Below are positions 19,160 through 28,122 of a stretch of DNA of 64,000 nt, in pieces; position 1 is the first letter of the stretch, and the number at the start of each line of letters is the position of its first letter. Location of the stretch: contig CANKTH010000003.1 in assembly GCA_947486185.1 (NCBI GenBank), forward strand, positions 1 through 64,000. The letters are read 5' to 3'. A program made the position numbers and the translations under genes. The notes under the pieces were generated by a model. The model worked only from the letters and a program-made list of their open reading frames with translations. It did no database searches and was not told where the DNA came from. The stretch comes from Deltaproteobacteria bacterium (lineage in GTDB: Bacteria; Myxococcota_A; UBA796; SXON01).

Positions 19160-20010
19160 GCGCTCCGCTGGATCTCCTGCCGCTGACCCGGTGCCTGGGC
19201 CGCCCGATGCCGCCCCGTACGGCCGTGGAGCTCGCGGACGCCGTCGCCGCCGCGGTGCTGGAGGCCCCGGGGGAACGCCACGAGGGGCTCAGCCCCGCCG
19301 TGATCTCGCTTGGGACCGACGGCCGGGCGCGCCTCGGCGTGAGCTCCGCGGTCCACATAGACTACCGGCCGCCACCCGGGATGTACGCCGAGACCTGGGT
19401 GATCGGCGCGCTCCTCTATGAAGCGCTCGCGGGCGCGGCGATGGGCCATCTGCCCGAGCGCGAGATTCTCCACGATGGCGCAGTCGAACGTGCGCTCTCG
19501 ACGCTCGCATTGTCGACACCGCTCCACACCACGGTCCGTGACCTCCTTCGTTTCCGCGGCGCCGCGCGCCTGAGCTTACGCGCGGCGCGCGCCTCTTTTC
19601 AGAGCCTCGCGCCCGTCCTGCCGGGGCCCCCACTCACCTCCTGGGTCACCGAGCGGGTCTTGTCCCTCCGCGACGGCGAGCCGCCGGTCCAGGCCCCCCC
19701 GACGACCGCCCAACCCCCCGTGTTCGGGCCTCCTTCAGCCGCCAGCGCCGCGGGCCAGACGCCCGAGGGCCCCGTCAGCACGAGCGCGGGCCGCAGGATG
19801 ACTACGCCGGTGTCGGAACACGCCGGCGACTCCCAAACATCGTCCCAACAAGCCCCGCGGGCCCGTCCGTCCTCGGTTGGAGGCAGCACGGGCGGCCCGC
19901 GCGCGGTCCGGGGCGCCCTCGTCCTCGCGGTCCTGGGCCTCGGCGGCCTGATGTTCGTCGTATTGTTTGGCGGCGCCGCGGCTGTAGGCTTGTGGTGGTG
20001 GCTGCGATGA
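19156..20010 (+). CDS. Degenerate kinase-like protein with C-terminal membrane anchor
   Basis: 284 residues, GTG overlapping the hydantoinase stop. The first 160 residues keep the outline of a Ser/Thr kinase C-lobe (AVISLGTDGRARLG; ETWVIGALLYEALAG resembling D-x-W-x-L-G-x-L-L-Y-E-L-L-x-G), but there is no glycine-rich loop, VAVK lysine, HRD or DFG. Residues 170-255 are a Pro/Ser/Thr/Ala-rich linker, and residues about 258-282 a single membrane segment ending in LWWWLR. I infer a pseudokinase remnant or scaffold with a tail-anchored topology. Last gene of the recN chain. Confidence 0.7.
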   Translation: MSAPLDLLPLTRCLGRPMPPRTAVELADAVAAAVLEAPGERHEGLSPAVISLGTDGRARLGVSSAVHIDYRPPPGMYAETWVIGALLYEALAGAAMGHLPEREILHDGAVERALSTLALSTPLHTTVRDLLRFRGAARLSLRAARASFQSLAPVLPGPPLTSWVTERVLSLRDGEPPVQAPPTTAQPPVFGPPSAASAAGQTPEGPVSTSAGRRMTTPVSEHAGDSQTSSQQAPRARPSSVGGSTGGPRAVRGALVLAVLGLGGLMFVVLFGGAAAVGLWWWLR

Positions 20011-20087
20011 ACGATGTTGCCCGCTGGAAGTTGCTGAAATCGATCGCGTGTTGACGGCGCCCCGCCGATTACCGGATGCTCGCGTCC

Positions 20088-20175
20088 ATGTTGGCTTTCC
20101 TGGGCGGCGCAAATAAAGAACCTGCTCGAGCAGGTCACAGCAGCAACGTGGAAAACTCCGGAAGAACGGGATGGG
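20088..20175 (+). other. Probable N-terminal coding segment of the HEAT-PilT gene, out of frame by one base
   Basis: ATG at 20088 reads MLAFLGGANK and then leaves the HEAT-PilT frame. If one base is skipped after the AAA ending at 20117, the reading continues as NLLEQVTAATWKTPEERDG directly into the long downstream frame. That frame itself is open here but offers no ATG, GTG or TTG before the TTG at 20176. Either a one-base insertion (mutation or sequence error), a +1 recoding event, or use of the late TTG must be invoked. No classical slippery site is present. Confidence 0.5.
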
Positions 20176-22575
20176 TTGCTCAAGCAGCTCAAGGAGAGCG
20201 GCCCCCGACCGGTTGAGGTCATCCCGCTCCTCTTCCACTCCGACAGCGCCGCCCGGGCGATCTCCGCCGAGCTCTTCCTGGCGCGCGCCGACGAGAAGTC
20301 GCTGATCGCGCTCCTCGACGCGCTCGGGGACAAGCCGCCGCACGTCCGGACGGGCCTGATGCGGCTGGTCAACCGGCTCCCCGACGAGCTGTTGATCAAG
20401 GCGCTCGACGGATTGTTGGCCGACAAGTCCTCTGTCAAGCAGCGGCTTGGCTGGGAGTACGCGCTCGGGCTGGCCGGCGCGGTGCGCTTCCGCTACCTCG
20501 AGAGGGCGATTCGCGACGCGCCCCCGGTGATCCGGGCTTCGGCGCTCCAAAAGCTCCTTCAGGAGCGTGATCCGGCGACCCTGGTCGACCTGCTCCTCGG
20601 CTGCGCCCGAGACCCGGACTCCCGCCTCTCTTCGGTCGCTCAGGAGGCGCTGGTCAAGGTCACAGACCCGCGGGTCGCCGAGCTCATGTTCGACCGCTTC
20701 GTCAGCGGCGACGCGACGAGCCAACAGCGCGCGTCCGCCTGGCTGCAAGAACGCGCCCGCGAAGATCCCCTTACGATGCGGAATAAGATGCTCGACCTCC
20801 TCGGGAGCGGCGAAGACAGCATCCGCCGGCAGGCGATGGAGATCCTCTTCACCACCGGCACCGCCGATGAGCTCCTCGTCGAGGTCCTGACCTTCTGCCG
20901 CGATCTTGTAGGCTGGCTCCGCACCCGTATCCTCGAGACGCTCCGCACCTTCGGCGACCAGGTCCTGCGCCCAGGGGTCGCGCTCCTCAACCACCCCGAA
21001 GAGGAGATCCGCACCGCCGCCCTGGTCTTGTGTGAACACTTCAACGACCCGCGCCTCGTCGATCCCGTCGGCAAGCTGCTTCAGGATCCCGATTGGTGGC
21101 TGCGGATCTCGGCCTGCGACACGCTCGGCCGCCTGGGCGATGAGCGGGCGGTCCCCTACCTCATCAAGGCGTTGGAGGACGCTGAGACCCGCTGGGCCGC
21201 GATCGACGCCCTGTCCCACATCGCCTCCCCCGCGGCGCTCAAGCCGTTGGCGAGCCTCCTGCGGGACCCGCGCGTCGAGGTCCGGCTCGAGGTGGTCAAG
21301 GCGTTCTCCAAGTTCGATGATCCGCGGCTGCTCCCCCTGTTGCAGGCGGTGAAAGAGAAGGATCCCTCCTCCGAGGTTCGCACCCGCGCCGCCGAGGTCG
21401 CCCGCGACCTCGCCCAAAAACTCCACCAGACGACCGACGGCGTCGACCGTGGCACCTCGTCGGTCAACTTCCGAGCCCTGACCCGGCCCCTCGACCAGCT
21501 CCTCGCACGGATCCGTGAGCTCGGCGCGTCCGACGTCCATCTCTCGGTCGATGAGCCCCCCTTCGTCCGGATGCGGGGTCAGATCGCCCGCCTCGAAGGG
21601 ACCGAGCCGACCACGGCCGAGCAGACACGGGCCTGGATCCTCGAGATCCTCGAAGAGCGCCAGAAGAAGGTGCTGCTGGAGACCGGGGAGCTCGACTTCT
21701 GCCACGCGATCCCGGAGGTCGGGCGCTACCGGTCCAACGCCTTCGTGCAGCGGAAGGGGATGTGCGCCTCCTTCCGGGTGATCCCCAACGTGCCCCCCAC
21801 CTTCGCGGATCTGCGTCTGCCCGGCCGTCTCACCGAGCTCCTGGATTACCACCAGGGAATCATCGTGATCTCCGGCCCGGCAGGCAGCGGTAAGAGCACC
21901 ACGCTCGCCGCCATCGTCAATCTGATCAACGAGACCAAGGCCGACCACGTCATCACGATGGAAGACCCGATCGAATTCGTTCACCCGGTCAAGTCGGCCC
22001 TCATCAACCAGCGTGAGGTGGGTCGGCACACCGCCTCTTTTGCGCGTGCGCTCCGCGCCGCCCTGCGTGAGGATCCCGACGTGATCGTGGTCGGCGAGAT
22101 GCGTGACGTCGAGACCGTGCGCCTCGCGCTCACCGCCGCGGAGACCGGCCACCTCGTCGTCGCGACGATGCACACCACCGGAGCCGTAGCCACCATCGAA
22201 CGGCTGATCAAGAGCTTTCCCCCGGACGAACAGGCGCAGGTCCGTATGGGTCTCTCCGAGTCGCTCAAGTACGTGGTGAGCCAGTCGCTCGTGCCCCGTA
22301 AAGACGGTCAGGGCCGAGCCGGGGTGTACGAGGTGCTCAAGGGCACCTTCAGTATCGGGAATATGATACGTGACAACAAGACTTTTCAGATACCCAGCAT
22401 GATGCAGCTCGGACGACGCGTCGGCATGCAGACCCGCGATCAGGCCCTGATGGACCTGGTGGACGCCGGCATCGTCGCCGCGGAAATGGCCTGGTTACGG
22501 GCGGATAAGCCCGAGACCTTCGAGGGGCTCTGTGACCCCACCTTCTTGCGTGACAAATCGGGGGCCGGCACATGA
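20176..22575 (+). CDS. HEAT-repeat/PilT fusion, type IV pilus retraction-type ATPase
   Basis: 799 residues from TTG, probably about 29 longer (see the preceding entry). Residues 1-430 are a run of HEAT-like helical pairs (VRFRYLERAIRDAPPVIRASALQKLL; WWLRISACDTLGRLGDERAVPYLIKALEDAE). Residues about 440-799 are a PilT ATPase: ASDVHLSVDEPPFVRMRG, Walker A ISGPAGSGKSTT, Asp box ITMEDPIEFVH, Walker B DVIVVGEMRD and His box TGHLVVATMHTTGA. PilT hexamers sit at the inner membrane and depolymerise pili. The HEAT platform likely binds a partner protein. ATGA overlap couples it to a second PilT. No pilB, pilC or pilin gene is in the window. Confidence 0.92.
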   Translation: MLKQLKESGPRPVEVIPLLFHSDSAARAISAELFLARADEKSLIALLDALGDKPPHVRTGLMRLVNRLPDELLIKALDGLLADKSSVKQRLGWEYALGLAGAVRFRYLERAIRDAPPVIRASALQKLLQERDPATLVDLLLGCARDPDSRLSSVAQEALVKVTDPRVAELMFDRFVSGDATSQQRASAWLQERAREDPLTMRNKMLDLLGSGEDSIRRQAMEILFTTGTADELLVEVLTFCRDLVGWLRTRILETLRTFGDQVLRPGVALLNHPEEEIRTAALVLCEHFNDPRLVDPVGKLLQDPDWWLRISACDTLGRLGDERAVPYLIKALEDAETRWAAIDALSHIASPAALKPLASLLRDPRVEVRLEVVKAFSKFDDPRLLPLLQAVKEKDPSSEVRTRAAEVARDLAQKLHQTTDGVDRGTSSVNFRALTRPLDQLLARIRELGASDVHLSVDEPPFVRMRGQIARLEGTEPTTAEQTRAWILEILEERQKKVLLETGELDFCHAIPEVGRYRSNAFVQRKGMCASFRVIPNVPPTFADLRLPGRLTELLDYHQGIIVISGPAGSGKSTTLAAIVNLINETKADHVITMEDPIEFVHPVKSALINQREVGRHTASFARALRAALREDPDVIVVGEMRDVETVRLALTAAETGHLVVATMHTTGAVATIERLIKSFPPDEQAQVRMGLSESLKYVVSQSLVPRKDGQGRAGVYEVLKGTFSIGNMIRDNKTFQIPSMMQLGRRVGMQTRDQALMDLVDAGIVAAEMAWLRADKPETFEGLCDPTFLRDKSGAGT

Positions 22576-23669
22576 GCACGGGCAATCGAATCGACCGTTT
22601 CCTCAAGCTCATGGTCGACAAAGGCGCCTCAGACCTACATCTTTCTGTTGGTCGTCCGCCGATCTTCCGTCTATCGGGCAGGATGGACCCGGTGCGGTAC
22701 CGGGTGCTGGACGATCGGGATTTTGAGGCGCTGGTTCGCCCGATCTCGCCTCCACACCTGTGGACCTCGTACGCCGCCGAAGGCGACACCGACTTCGCCT
22801 ACGAGCTACCCGGGATTTCACGGTTCCGGGTCAACGTCTACAAACAACATCGGGGGATGGGCGCGGTGTTCCGCGTCATACCGACCAAACTCATGACGGT
22901 GGAGCAGCTCGGCCTCCCGCCCGCGGTGCGTAAGCTGGTCAACCTGCAAGGTGGCCTGGTCCTGGTGACCGGACCGACCGGCTCAGGCAAATCCACCACC
23001 TTGTCGGCGATCATCAACGAGATGAACGCTACGCGCCCGATGCACTTCATCACGATCGAAGACCCCATCGAGTTCGTGCACCCCAACAAGATGTCGTTGG
23101 TGTCCCAGCGGGAGATCGGGCCTCACTCCAAGTCCTTCTCCGCCGCCTTACGCGCCGCGATCCGCGAGGATCCCGACGCCGTGCTCGTCGGCGAGATGCG
23201 TGACCTCGAGACCATCGAGATGGCGCTCAACGCCGCCGAGACCGGCCTCCTCGTCTTCGGCACCTTGCACACCAACTCCGCGTCAAAGACCATCGATCGG
23301 GTGATCAACGTGTTCCCGTCCGAACGCCAGGAGAGCGTGAGAGGTATCCTCGCGGGCGTGCTCAAGGGCGTGCTTGCGCAGCAGCTCCTTCGGCGAAAAG
23401 CGGGGGGACGATGCGCCGCTTTGGAGATCCTGTTTGGCACCCCGGCGATGGCGTCGCTCATCCGGGAGGGCAAGACCCACCAGATCGGCGGCGTGATCCA
23501 GCAGGGCAAGAACCAGGGGATGATCGGGATGGACGACAGCTTACGTTTGTTGGTCGAGCGTGACCTGATCGAACCGCACGCGGCCCTTGAAAAAGCCCTT
23601 AGTAAAGATGAAATGCGCAAGTGGCTCTCGGAGCGCGGCGCTACGCTCCCCGATGACGCCGACGCCTGA
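22572..23669 (+). CDS. pilT: Type IV pilus twitching motility ATPase PilT/PilU
   Basis: 365 residues, the standard PilT/PilU length. All motifs are present: KGASDLHLSVGRPPIFRLSG, Walker A TGPTGSGKSTT, ITIEDPIEFVH, Walker B DAVLVGEMRD, and ETGLLVFGTLHTNSA. The AIRLVREGK-like motif appears as MASLIREGKTHQI, as in retraction ATPases. It overlaps the HEAT-PilT stop by ATGA, so both proteins are co-translated and may form mixed or alternative retraction motors. PilT versus PilU cannot be settled here. Confidence 0.93.
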   Translation: MSTGNRIDRFLKLMVDKGASDLHLSVGRPPIFRLSGRMDPVRYRVLDDRDFEALVRPISPPHLWTSYAAEGDTDFAYELPGISRFRVNVYKQHRGMGAVFRVIPTKLMTVEQLGLPPAVRKLVNLQGGLVLVTGPTGSGKSTTLSAIINEMNATRPMHFITIEDPIEFVHPNKMSLVSQREIGPHSKSFSAALRAAIREDPDAVLVGEMRDLETIEMALNAAETGLLVFGTLHTNSASKTIDRVINVFPSERQESVRGILAGVLKGVLAQQLLRRKAGGRCAALEILFGTPAMASLIREGKTHQIGGVIQQGKNQGMIGMDDSLRLLVERDLIEPHAALEKALSKDEMRKWLSERGATLPDDADA

Positions 23670-23674
23670 CAGCG

Positions 23675-23742
23675 GCTCAGGCCTGACCGTAGCTCAGGCC
23701 TGACCGTAGCTCGGTCCCGACCGCGGCTCAGTCCCGACCGGC
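23675..23742. repeat. Four tandem 17-bp units between convergent genes
   Basis: Two perfect copies of GCTCAGGCCTGACCGTA (23675-23691, 23692-23708) are followed by two diverged copies, GCTCGGTCCCGACCGCG (23709-23725) and GCTCAGTCCCGACCGGC (23726-23742). Each unit contains a short palindrome around TCAGGCCTGA or its variant, so RNA from either strand could fold. The array lies between the ends of pilT and the symporter gene and the last copy runs into the symporter's terminal codons. It may serve as a bidirectional terminator, though no T-run follows. Confidence 0.7.
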
Positions 23743-25044
23743 GCCCAACGGCACACCGGCGCTACGAGGCTCCATCCGGTCCAACAGCACCGCCACCTGC
23801 ATGTCGGCGAGCACGTTGACCCCCGAGCGCACGCGCGCGAGCACCCAGTCTACCGGCACAATCAACGGGATCACTACGGCGATCATCGCCTCGGGCACCC
23901 CCACCGCCGTGAGCACCAGCGGCAGGATCACGAGCCCGGCCTCCGGCACGCCGGCGATGCCCACCCCTGCGAGGATCGACGCGGTGACGATGGTGACCTG
24001 GAAGGAAAAAGTGAGGTCGTAACCGAGGGCCTGGCACAAGAACATCGTCGCCATAGCCTCGTACAGCATGATGCCGTCGTTGTTGAAGTTCGTGCCGACA
24101 CAGGCCGAGAGCCGCGCCGGGCCGTCCCTCACCCCGAGCCGGTTCAGGCAACGTAAGGTCACCGGCATCGTCGCCAACGAAGAATTACAGGACAACGCCG
24201 TGATAATCGCGTCGAGGCCCCCGCGCAGGAGCCGGAGCGGACGGATGCCGCCAAGCAGCCAGGCAGAGAGCGGATACCAGACCAGCGAGTGAATGAGGAG
24301 CCCGGCGAGGATCACGCCGAAGAAGGACCAGAGCACCGAGAAAACACCGATCCCCGCCTTGCCCACCACATCCGCGATGATGAGGAGCACCGCCAGCGGC
24401 ATCCACCCCGCGACCCGCATCAGGATCGCGGCCGCCACGCGGGTCAACGCGGAGATCGCCGACTCCAACGGAGCAAAATCCGCGAATTCGGCGCGCACCT
24501 GCCGGAGCGCCAGCCCCGTGAGCACCGCCAGCAGCACCACAGAGATGACCAGGTTCCCAGAGAACGGACTGACCACATTCTCTGGAATGAACGCCGCAAA
24601 GTTCTTCAACGGGCTCAGGCTCACCCCCGCGGGTGGGCCGCTGGTTGCCGCCACCGCCACCAACCCGAGCTCATCGAGCCGGCCCGCCCAGCTATCCCCC
24701 GAACGAAGCGTGTTGAGCAGGGCCAACCCCACGATCATCGCCACCGACACGTTGAGCAGACACACCGCCGCGAGCCGGAGCCCCGCGCGCGCCTCGATCT
24801 CGGTCTTCAAGAAGGCATCGATGATCGCAAAGAAAATCAGGGGGGTGGCCAGCGCCTTCAAGAGCCGGATGACCAGCATTCCCAGGGGCCCGAGATCCGC
24901 GTTGGAGAGTCCAAAAAACCACGGTTCATGCCGAAAGACCACCCCGAGTAGCACCCCGGCGAGCACCCCGAGCACCACCCGGACGTAGAGCGGTACAGCC
25001 TGCACCCGCGCCCAGAGCTCAACCGGCCCCGCGCCGCCGCTCAC
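23728..25044 (-). CDS. Dicarboxylate/amino acid:cation symporter (DAACS family)
   Basis: 438 residues from GTG, 10 nt after the stop of the sugar transferase gene. The protein has about eight hydrophobic segments and family landmarks: an N-terminal YVRVVLGVLAGVLLGVVF, LKALATPLIFFAIIDAFL, the serine-rich re-entrant loop equivalent ALSCNSSLATMPVTLRCL, and TNFNNDGIMLYEAMATMFL matching the N-x-D-G metal site of helix 7. This is the glutamate/C4-dicarboxylate transporter fold (GltP/DctA/SstT); the substrate is not resolved. The typical NMDG is NNDG here. Confidence 0.88.
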   Translation of the reverse strand: MSGGAGPVELWARVQAVPLYVRVVLGVLAGVLLGVVFRHEPWFFGLSNADLGPLGMLVIRLLKALATPLIFFAIIDAFLKTEIEARAGLRLAAVCLLNVSVAMIVGLALLNTLRSGDSWAGRLDELGLVAVAATSGPPAGVSLSPLKNFAAFIPENVVSPFSGNLVISVVLLAVLTGLALRQVRAEFADFAPLESAISALTRVAAAILMRVAGWMPLAVLLIIADVVGKAGIGVFSVLWSFFGVILAGLLIHSLVWYPLSAWLLGGIRPLRLLRGGLDAIITALSCNSSLATMPVTLRCLNRLGVRDGPARLSACVGTNFNNDGIMLYEAMATMFLCQALGYDLTFSFQVTIVTASILAGVGIAGVPEAGLVILPLVLTAVGVPEAMIAVVIPLIVPVDWVLARVRSGVNVLADMQVAVLLDRMEPRSAGVPLGAGRD

Positions 25045-25054
25045 GGTGCCCCTC

Positions 25055-26491
25055 TCATCGTGCCCCCCGCGCCGACAGCACCGCGGGAAGGGTACGTAAG
25101 AGGAGCTTGAAGTCGAGAAACAGGCTCCACTGGTCGATGTACATCAGGTCGAGCTTCATCCACGTGTCAAAGTCGATGTTGCTCCGGCCCGAGACCTGCC
25201 AGATACAGGTGATGCCCGGCCGCATCGACAGCCGCCGCATCTGCCACCGCTCGTACCGCGCGACCTCGGAAGGGATCGGGGGCCGTGGCCCGACGAGGCT
25301 CATATCTCCGGTCAGCACGTTCCAGAACTGGGGGAACTCGTCGAGGCTGGTCTTCCGGATCCAGCGTCCCACCCGCGTGATCCGCGGATCTCGCGCGGCC
25401 TTGAAGGTCGGCCCGCCCGTCTCGTTGAGAGCAGCCACCTCGGCGGTACGTTTGTCGGCGTCCACCGACATCGAGCGGAACTTGTGCATCCAGAAGGGAC
25501 GGCCATAAAGTCCGCCTCGCACCTGACTGTAGAAGACCGGTCCACCATCGTCCAGCTTGATGAGGAGCGCGACCAGCCCCATCACCGGCGCCGACACGAT
25601 CAGCGCCAGCGCCGCGCCCACCACGTCCACCAGCCGCTTGAACAGGAGCGCGTCGGCGTCGGCCGGCGTGGTCGAGAAGGACAACACCGTCCAATCTTCG
25701 AATGACTGGACCTGAGCATCGGAGATCGAGAGGTTGAGGAAGTTGGCGTCCATCGAGAAGGTCACGCCGACCTCCTCACACGTGTTGGCCACAAATCGGA
25801 GCTGGTTGGTGTCCCACGCGCGGCCCGTCATGAACACCTGACCGATGTTGTGCCGGTGCAGGACCTCTGGGAGGCCCGAGAGTTTCCCCAGCACCGGCAC
25901 GCCGCCCAACTGCGAAGGATTCTCGCCGTCTGGCACCACAGCCCCGATAATTCTAAGCCCCCAATCTGGGTTTCGCGCGAGACGATCCACCAGACCCTCG
26001 GCCTCGATCGCGCCGCCGACCACGAGGATGTTGACCGTGCCCCGGCCGTACCCGAAAGCGGCGCGCTGGGCGAGCAGCCGCGCCCACCAGAGCGCAAAGG
26101 TGACGTTTATCGCATAAAGACCCACCACGGAGCGCGACACCGAAGCGCTCGGGTGGAGCACGAAGACCGACGCGAGGAGGAGGCCCACCGCGAGCAACCC
26201 GGCGCGCGCGAGGCGCAACAGCAGCACATCGCTGCGAATCCGACGCTTGAGCTCATAGGTGCCGGAAAAATGCATCGCGCCGACCCAGGCCGGCACCACG
26301 AGCCGCGTCAAGAAAGCCTGGTTACCGAGGTTGACCTCCTGTAAGACGTTGGCGCTGGTAAACAGGTCGAAGGTCCAGAGCTCTCCCAAGCGCTCGCGGA
26401 GCCAGACCGTCGCGGGGAACACCGCCAGCACCACGACCAAGTCGAGGAGCCGGAGCGTCCATCGAAACGTGGCCTCCCTCAGTCTTACCAT
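25055..26491 (-). CDS. Polyprenyl-phosphate sugar-phosphotransferase for exopolysaccharide (WcaJ-like)
   Basis: 478 residues. The N-terminal half has four or five membrane segments and a CoA-binding-like Rossmann segment (GRGTVNILVVGGAIEAEGLVDRL). The C-terminal catalytic domain of bacterial sugar transferases follows a fifth membrane helix: FWMHKFRSMSVDADKR, GRWIRKTSLDEFPQFWNVLTGDMSLVGPRPP, and RPGITCIWQVSGRSNIDFDTWMKLDLMYIDQWSLFLD. These enzymes start polysaccharide assembly by moving a sugar-phosphate to undecaprenyl phosphate at the inner membrane. No other polysaccharide genes adjoin it except a distant membrane protein at 42.4 kb. Confidence 0.94.
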   Translation of the reverse strand: MVRLREATFRWTLRLLDLVVVLAVFPATVWLRERLGELWTFDLFTSANVLQEVNLGNQAFLTRLVVPAWVGAMHFSGTYELKRRIRSDVLLLRLARAGLLAVGLLLASVFVLHPSASVSRSVVGLYAINVTFALWWARLLAQRAAFGYGRGTVNILVVGGAIEAEGLVDRLARNPDWGLRIIGAVVPDGENPSQLGGVPVLGKLSGLPEVLHRHNIGQVFMTGRAWDTNQLRFVANTCEEVGVTFSMDANFLNLSISDAQVQSFEDWTVLSFSTTPADADALLFKRLVDVVGAALALIVSAPVMGLVALLIKLDDGGPVFYSQVRGGLYGRPFWMHKFRSMSVDADKRTAEVAALNETGGPTFKAARDPRITRVGRWIRKTSLDEFPQFWNVLTGDMSLVGPRPPIPSEVARYERWQMRRLSMRPGITCIWQVSGRSNIDFDTWMKLDLMYIDQWSLFLDFKLLLRTLPAVLSARGAR

Positions 26492-26580
26492 CGGCGTCCC
26501 CTAACCACGTACACCCGACACGCCGTGGTGCGGCGCTCACAGTTCCCAGCACCCGAAGAATATTCAGGTTCAGACGGAGT

Positions 26581-28104
26581 TCAGCGCCTGGTCGCGTCGA
26601 GCGCGGCGGCCTCTGCGCGCACCCCGGCCGCTTCGGTCGTGCGGCCGAGCCGATCGAGGACGTCGGCCTTGAGCTCGAGGAGATGGCTACGGTAGACGGT
26701 GTTGGCGGAGCTCCGCCGGAGACCCTGTTCAACCAGCGCCAACGCCGCGTTGTTGTCACCCCGACCGGCCTCCAGACGGGCGGCGCGCCACGCCGCGTCC
26801 TGGGCCACGGCGCTCCGGCTGTCACCCAAAAGACCCTGGTACGCCGCCACGGCCTCATCCACCCGGCCGGCGCGCTCCGCCTCCTGGGCGACGGTATAGA
26901 CCGCGGTGACGTCCGCGTAACGGGTATACCAACTGGAAGAATAGTCGGCCGGCGCGCCACTGCTGCTCGCCTTCGCCGGCGGGGGCGCCGACGCGGTGCT
27001 GGTCGGGGTGGGCGCGCTCATCACGGGGGCGGCGGCTGGGGCAGCTGCCGCTTGCGCCTCCCGCGCGCTCTTTTTCTGTTTGTTGCTGGTTCCCGTTGCC
27101 TCGGCGATCACCGAAGAGCCGTCTTCCAGGGTCTCCTCATCGGAGGCACGGGCCCCGTAACGGTCCGCCTTCTGTGCGGACTCCTTCCCTTCACTGCGGC
27201 TTGTTGAGCTGCTCTTTGAGCTGCTCGTGGTGCTGGAGCGGCTCGCCGCTTGCGGGGGCGCCCCAGCGGCGCCCAGCGCCGCGTCATCCGCCTCCCCTAC
27301 GTCCGCGCTGCGCGGTCCAGCGGGCGGCGGCGGCGCGGCCAGTGCTCCCGCGCTCGCACCGCGTGGGGCCGATGTCTCGTCGGCGCCGGGGGACTCCTCG
27401 GCTTTCGGGCTCGCGGTCGCGGCGGGCTTTTCGGAAGGCGCCACCACGATCTCGGCGGCTAGCGGGCGCGCTTCACTCACCGTCGTCACCGGCGGCACCG
27501 GCGCGAGCGGCTCCAGCGCCGACGGTTGTCCCGCGGATATTCCGACATCCGCCGGGGCCTTCGCCGGGGCATCGCCGCCGACGGGCTCGGCCCGGGAGTC
27601 CCCAACGGGGGCGGCGACCGTGCCGGTCACAGGATCCTCCAGCTCCGGGATCGTCGCGGGTGGGGCCGAAGTCGGGCTGGCGGTCACGAGCTCGGGAAGA
27701 CCCTGCTGCGTGGACATCGAGAGCGGCAACACGAGCGCCATCGCCAGACCCGCCGCGAGGGCCGCGCCCACCACCGGACGACGCCACCAGGGCACCGGAC
27801 CGGCGCGTCCAGGCCGCTCTGGCACCGAAGCCGCCTCGTGCCCCACCGCGGCCACCCGCGCGCCCCCGCGGGGCCGAGGGGAACCTCCGCCGACGACCGG
27901 TGGCCCTTCCGGATCCATCGTGCCGAAGGGCCCGGTGGTCACCTCGGCGAACACCTCCTCGAGCCCTACCCGCGCCTTGGGGGCGAGATCCGGACGCAGA
28001 GAATAGACCGCGCCGCGCACCGCTGGGTCCAACCCTTCAGGCACGTCACTCCCCGGCTTGTCCAGCCATTCGGCGAGCAGCGCTGCGTCTTTCTCTTCGT
28101 TCAC
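26581..28104 (-). CDS. Putative membrane anti-sigma factor with TPR-like C-terminus
   Basis: 507 residues, start 18 nt after the ECF sigma stop. The N-terminal 100 residues are cytoplasmic (LLAEWLDKPGSDVPEGLDPAVRGAVYSLRPDLAPKA). A single membrane segment lies near 108-130 (VVGAALAAGLAMALVLPLSM). A long Ala/Pro/Ser/Thr-rich linker leads to a helical C-terminal domain (residues about 400-507) with TPR-type repeats (AGRVDEAVAAYQGLLGDSRSAVAQDAAWRAARLE). No zinc HxxxCxxC motif is present. The gene order and topology fit an anti-sigma factor with a periplasmic sensor; that role is inferred from context. Confidence 0.75.
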   Translation of the reverse strand: MNEEKDAALLAEWLDKPGSDVPEGLDPAVRGAVYSLRPDLAPKARVGLEEVFAEVTTGPFGTMDPEGPPVVGGGSPRPRGGARVAAVGHEAASVPERPGRAGPVPWWRRPVVGAALAAGLAMALVLPLSMSTQQGLPELVTASPTSAPPATIPELEDPVTGTVAAPVGDSRAEPVGGDAPAKAPADVGISAGQPSALEPLAPVPPVTTVSEARPLAAEIVVAPSEKPAATASPKAEESPGADETSAPRGASAGALAAPPPPAGPRSADVGEADDAALGAAGAPPQAASRSSTTSSSKSSSTSRSEGKESAQKADRYGARASDEETLEDGSSVIAEATGTSNKQKKSAREAQAAAAPAAAPVMSAPTPTSTASAPPPAKASSSGAPADYSSSWYTRYADVTAVYTVAQEAERAGRVDEAVAAYQGLLGDSRSAVAQDAAWRAARLEAGRGDNNAALALVEQGLRRSSANTVYRSHLLELKADVLDRLGRTTEAAGVRAEAAALDATRR

Positions 28105-28122
28105 GGCAGATCCTTCAAACTC

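Noticed and set aside
19735..22173. 812-codon open frame on the minus strand across the HEAT-PilT gene
   Set aside because: It mirrors the plus-strand PilT frame in high-GC DNA; the translated product has no recognisable domain while the plus strand has all PilT motifs.
26492..26580. GGAAC followed by GTGTC before the sugar transferase, as an ECF promoter
   Set aside because: The spacing of about 19 nt is longer than the usual 15-17 and no second example supports it.
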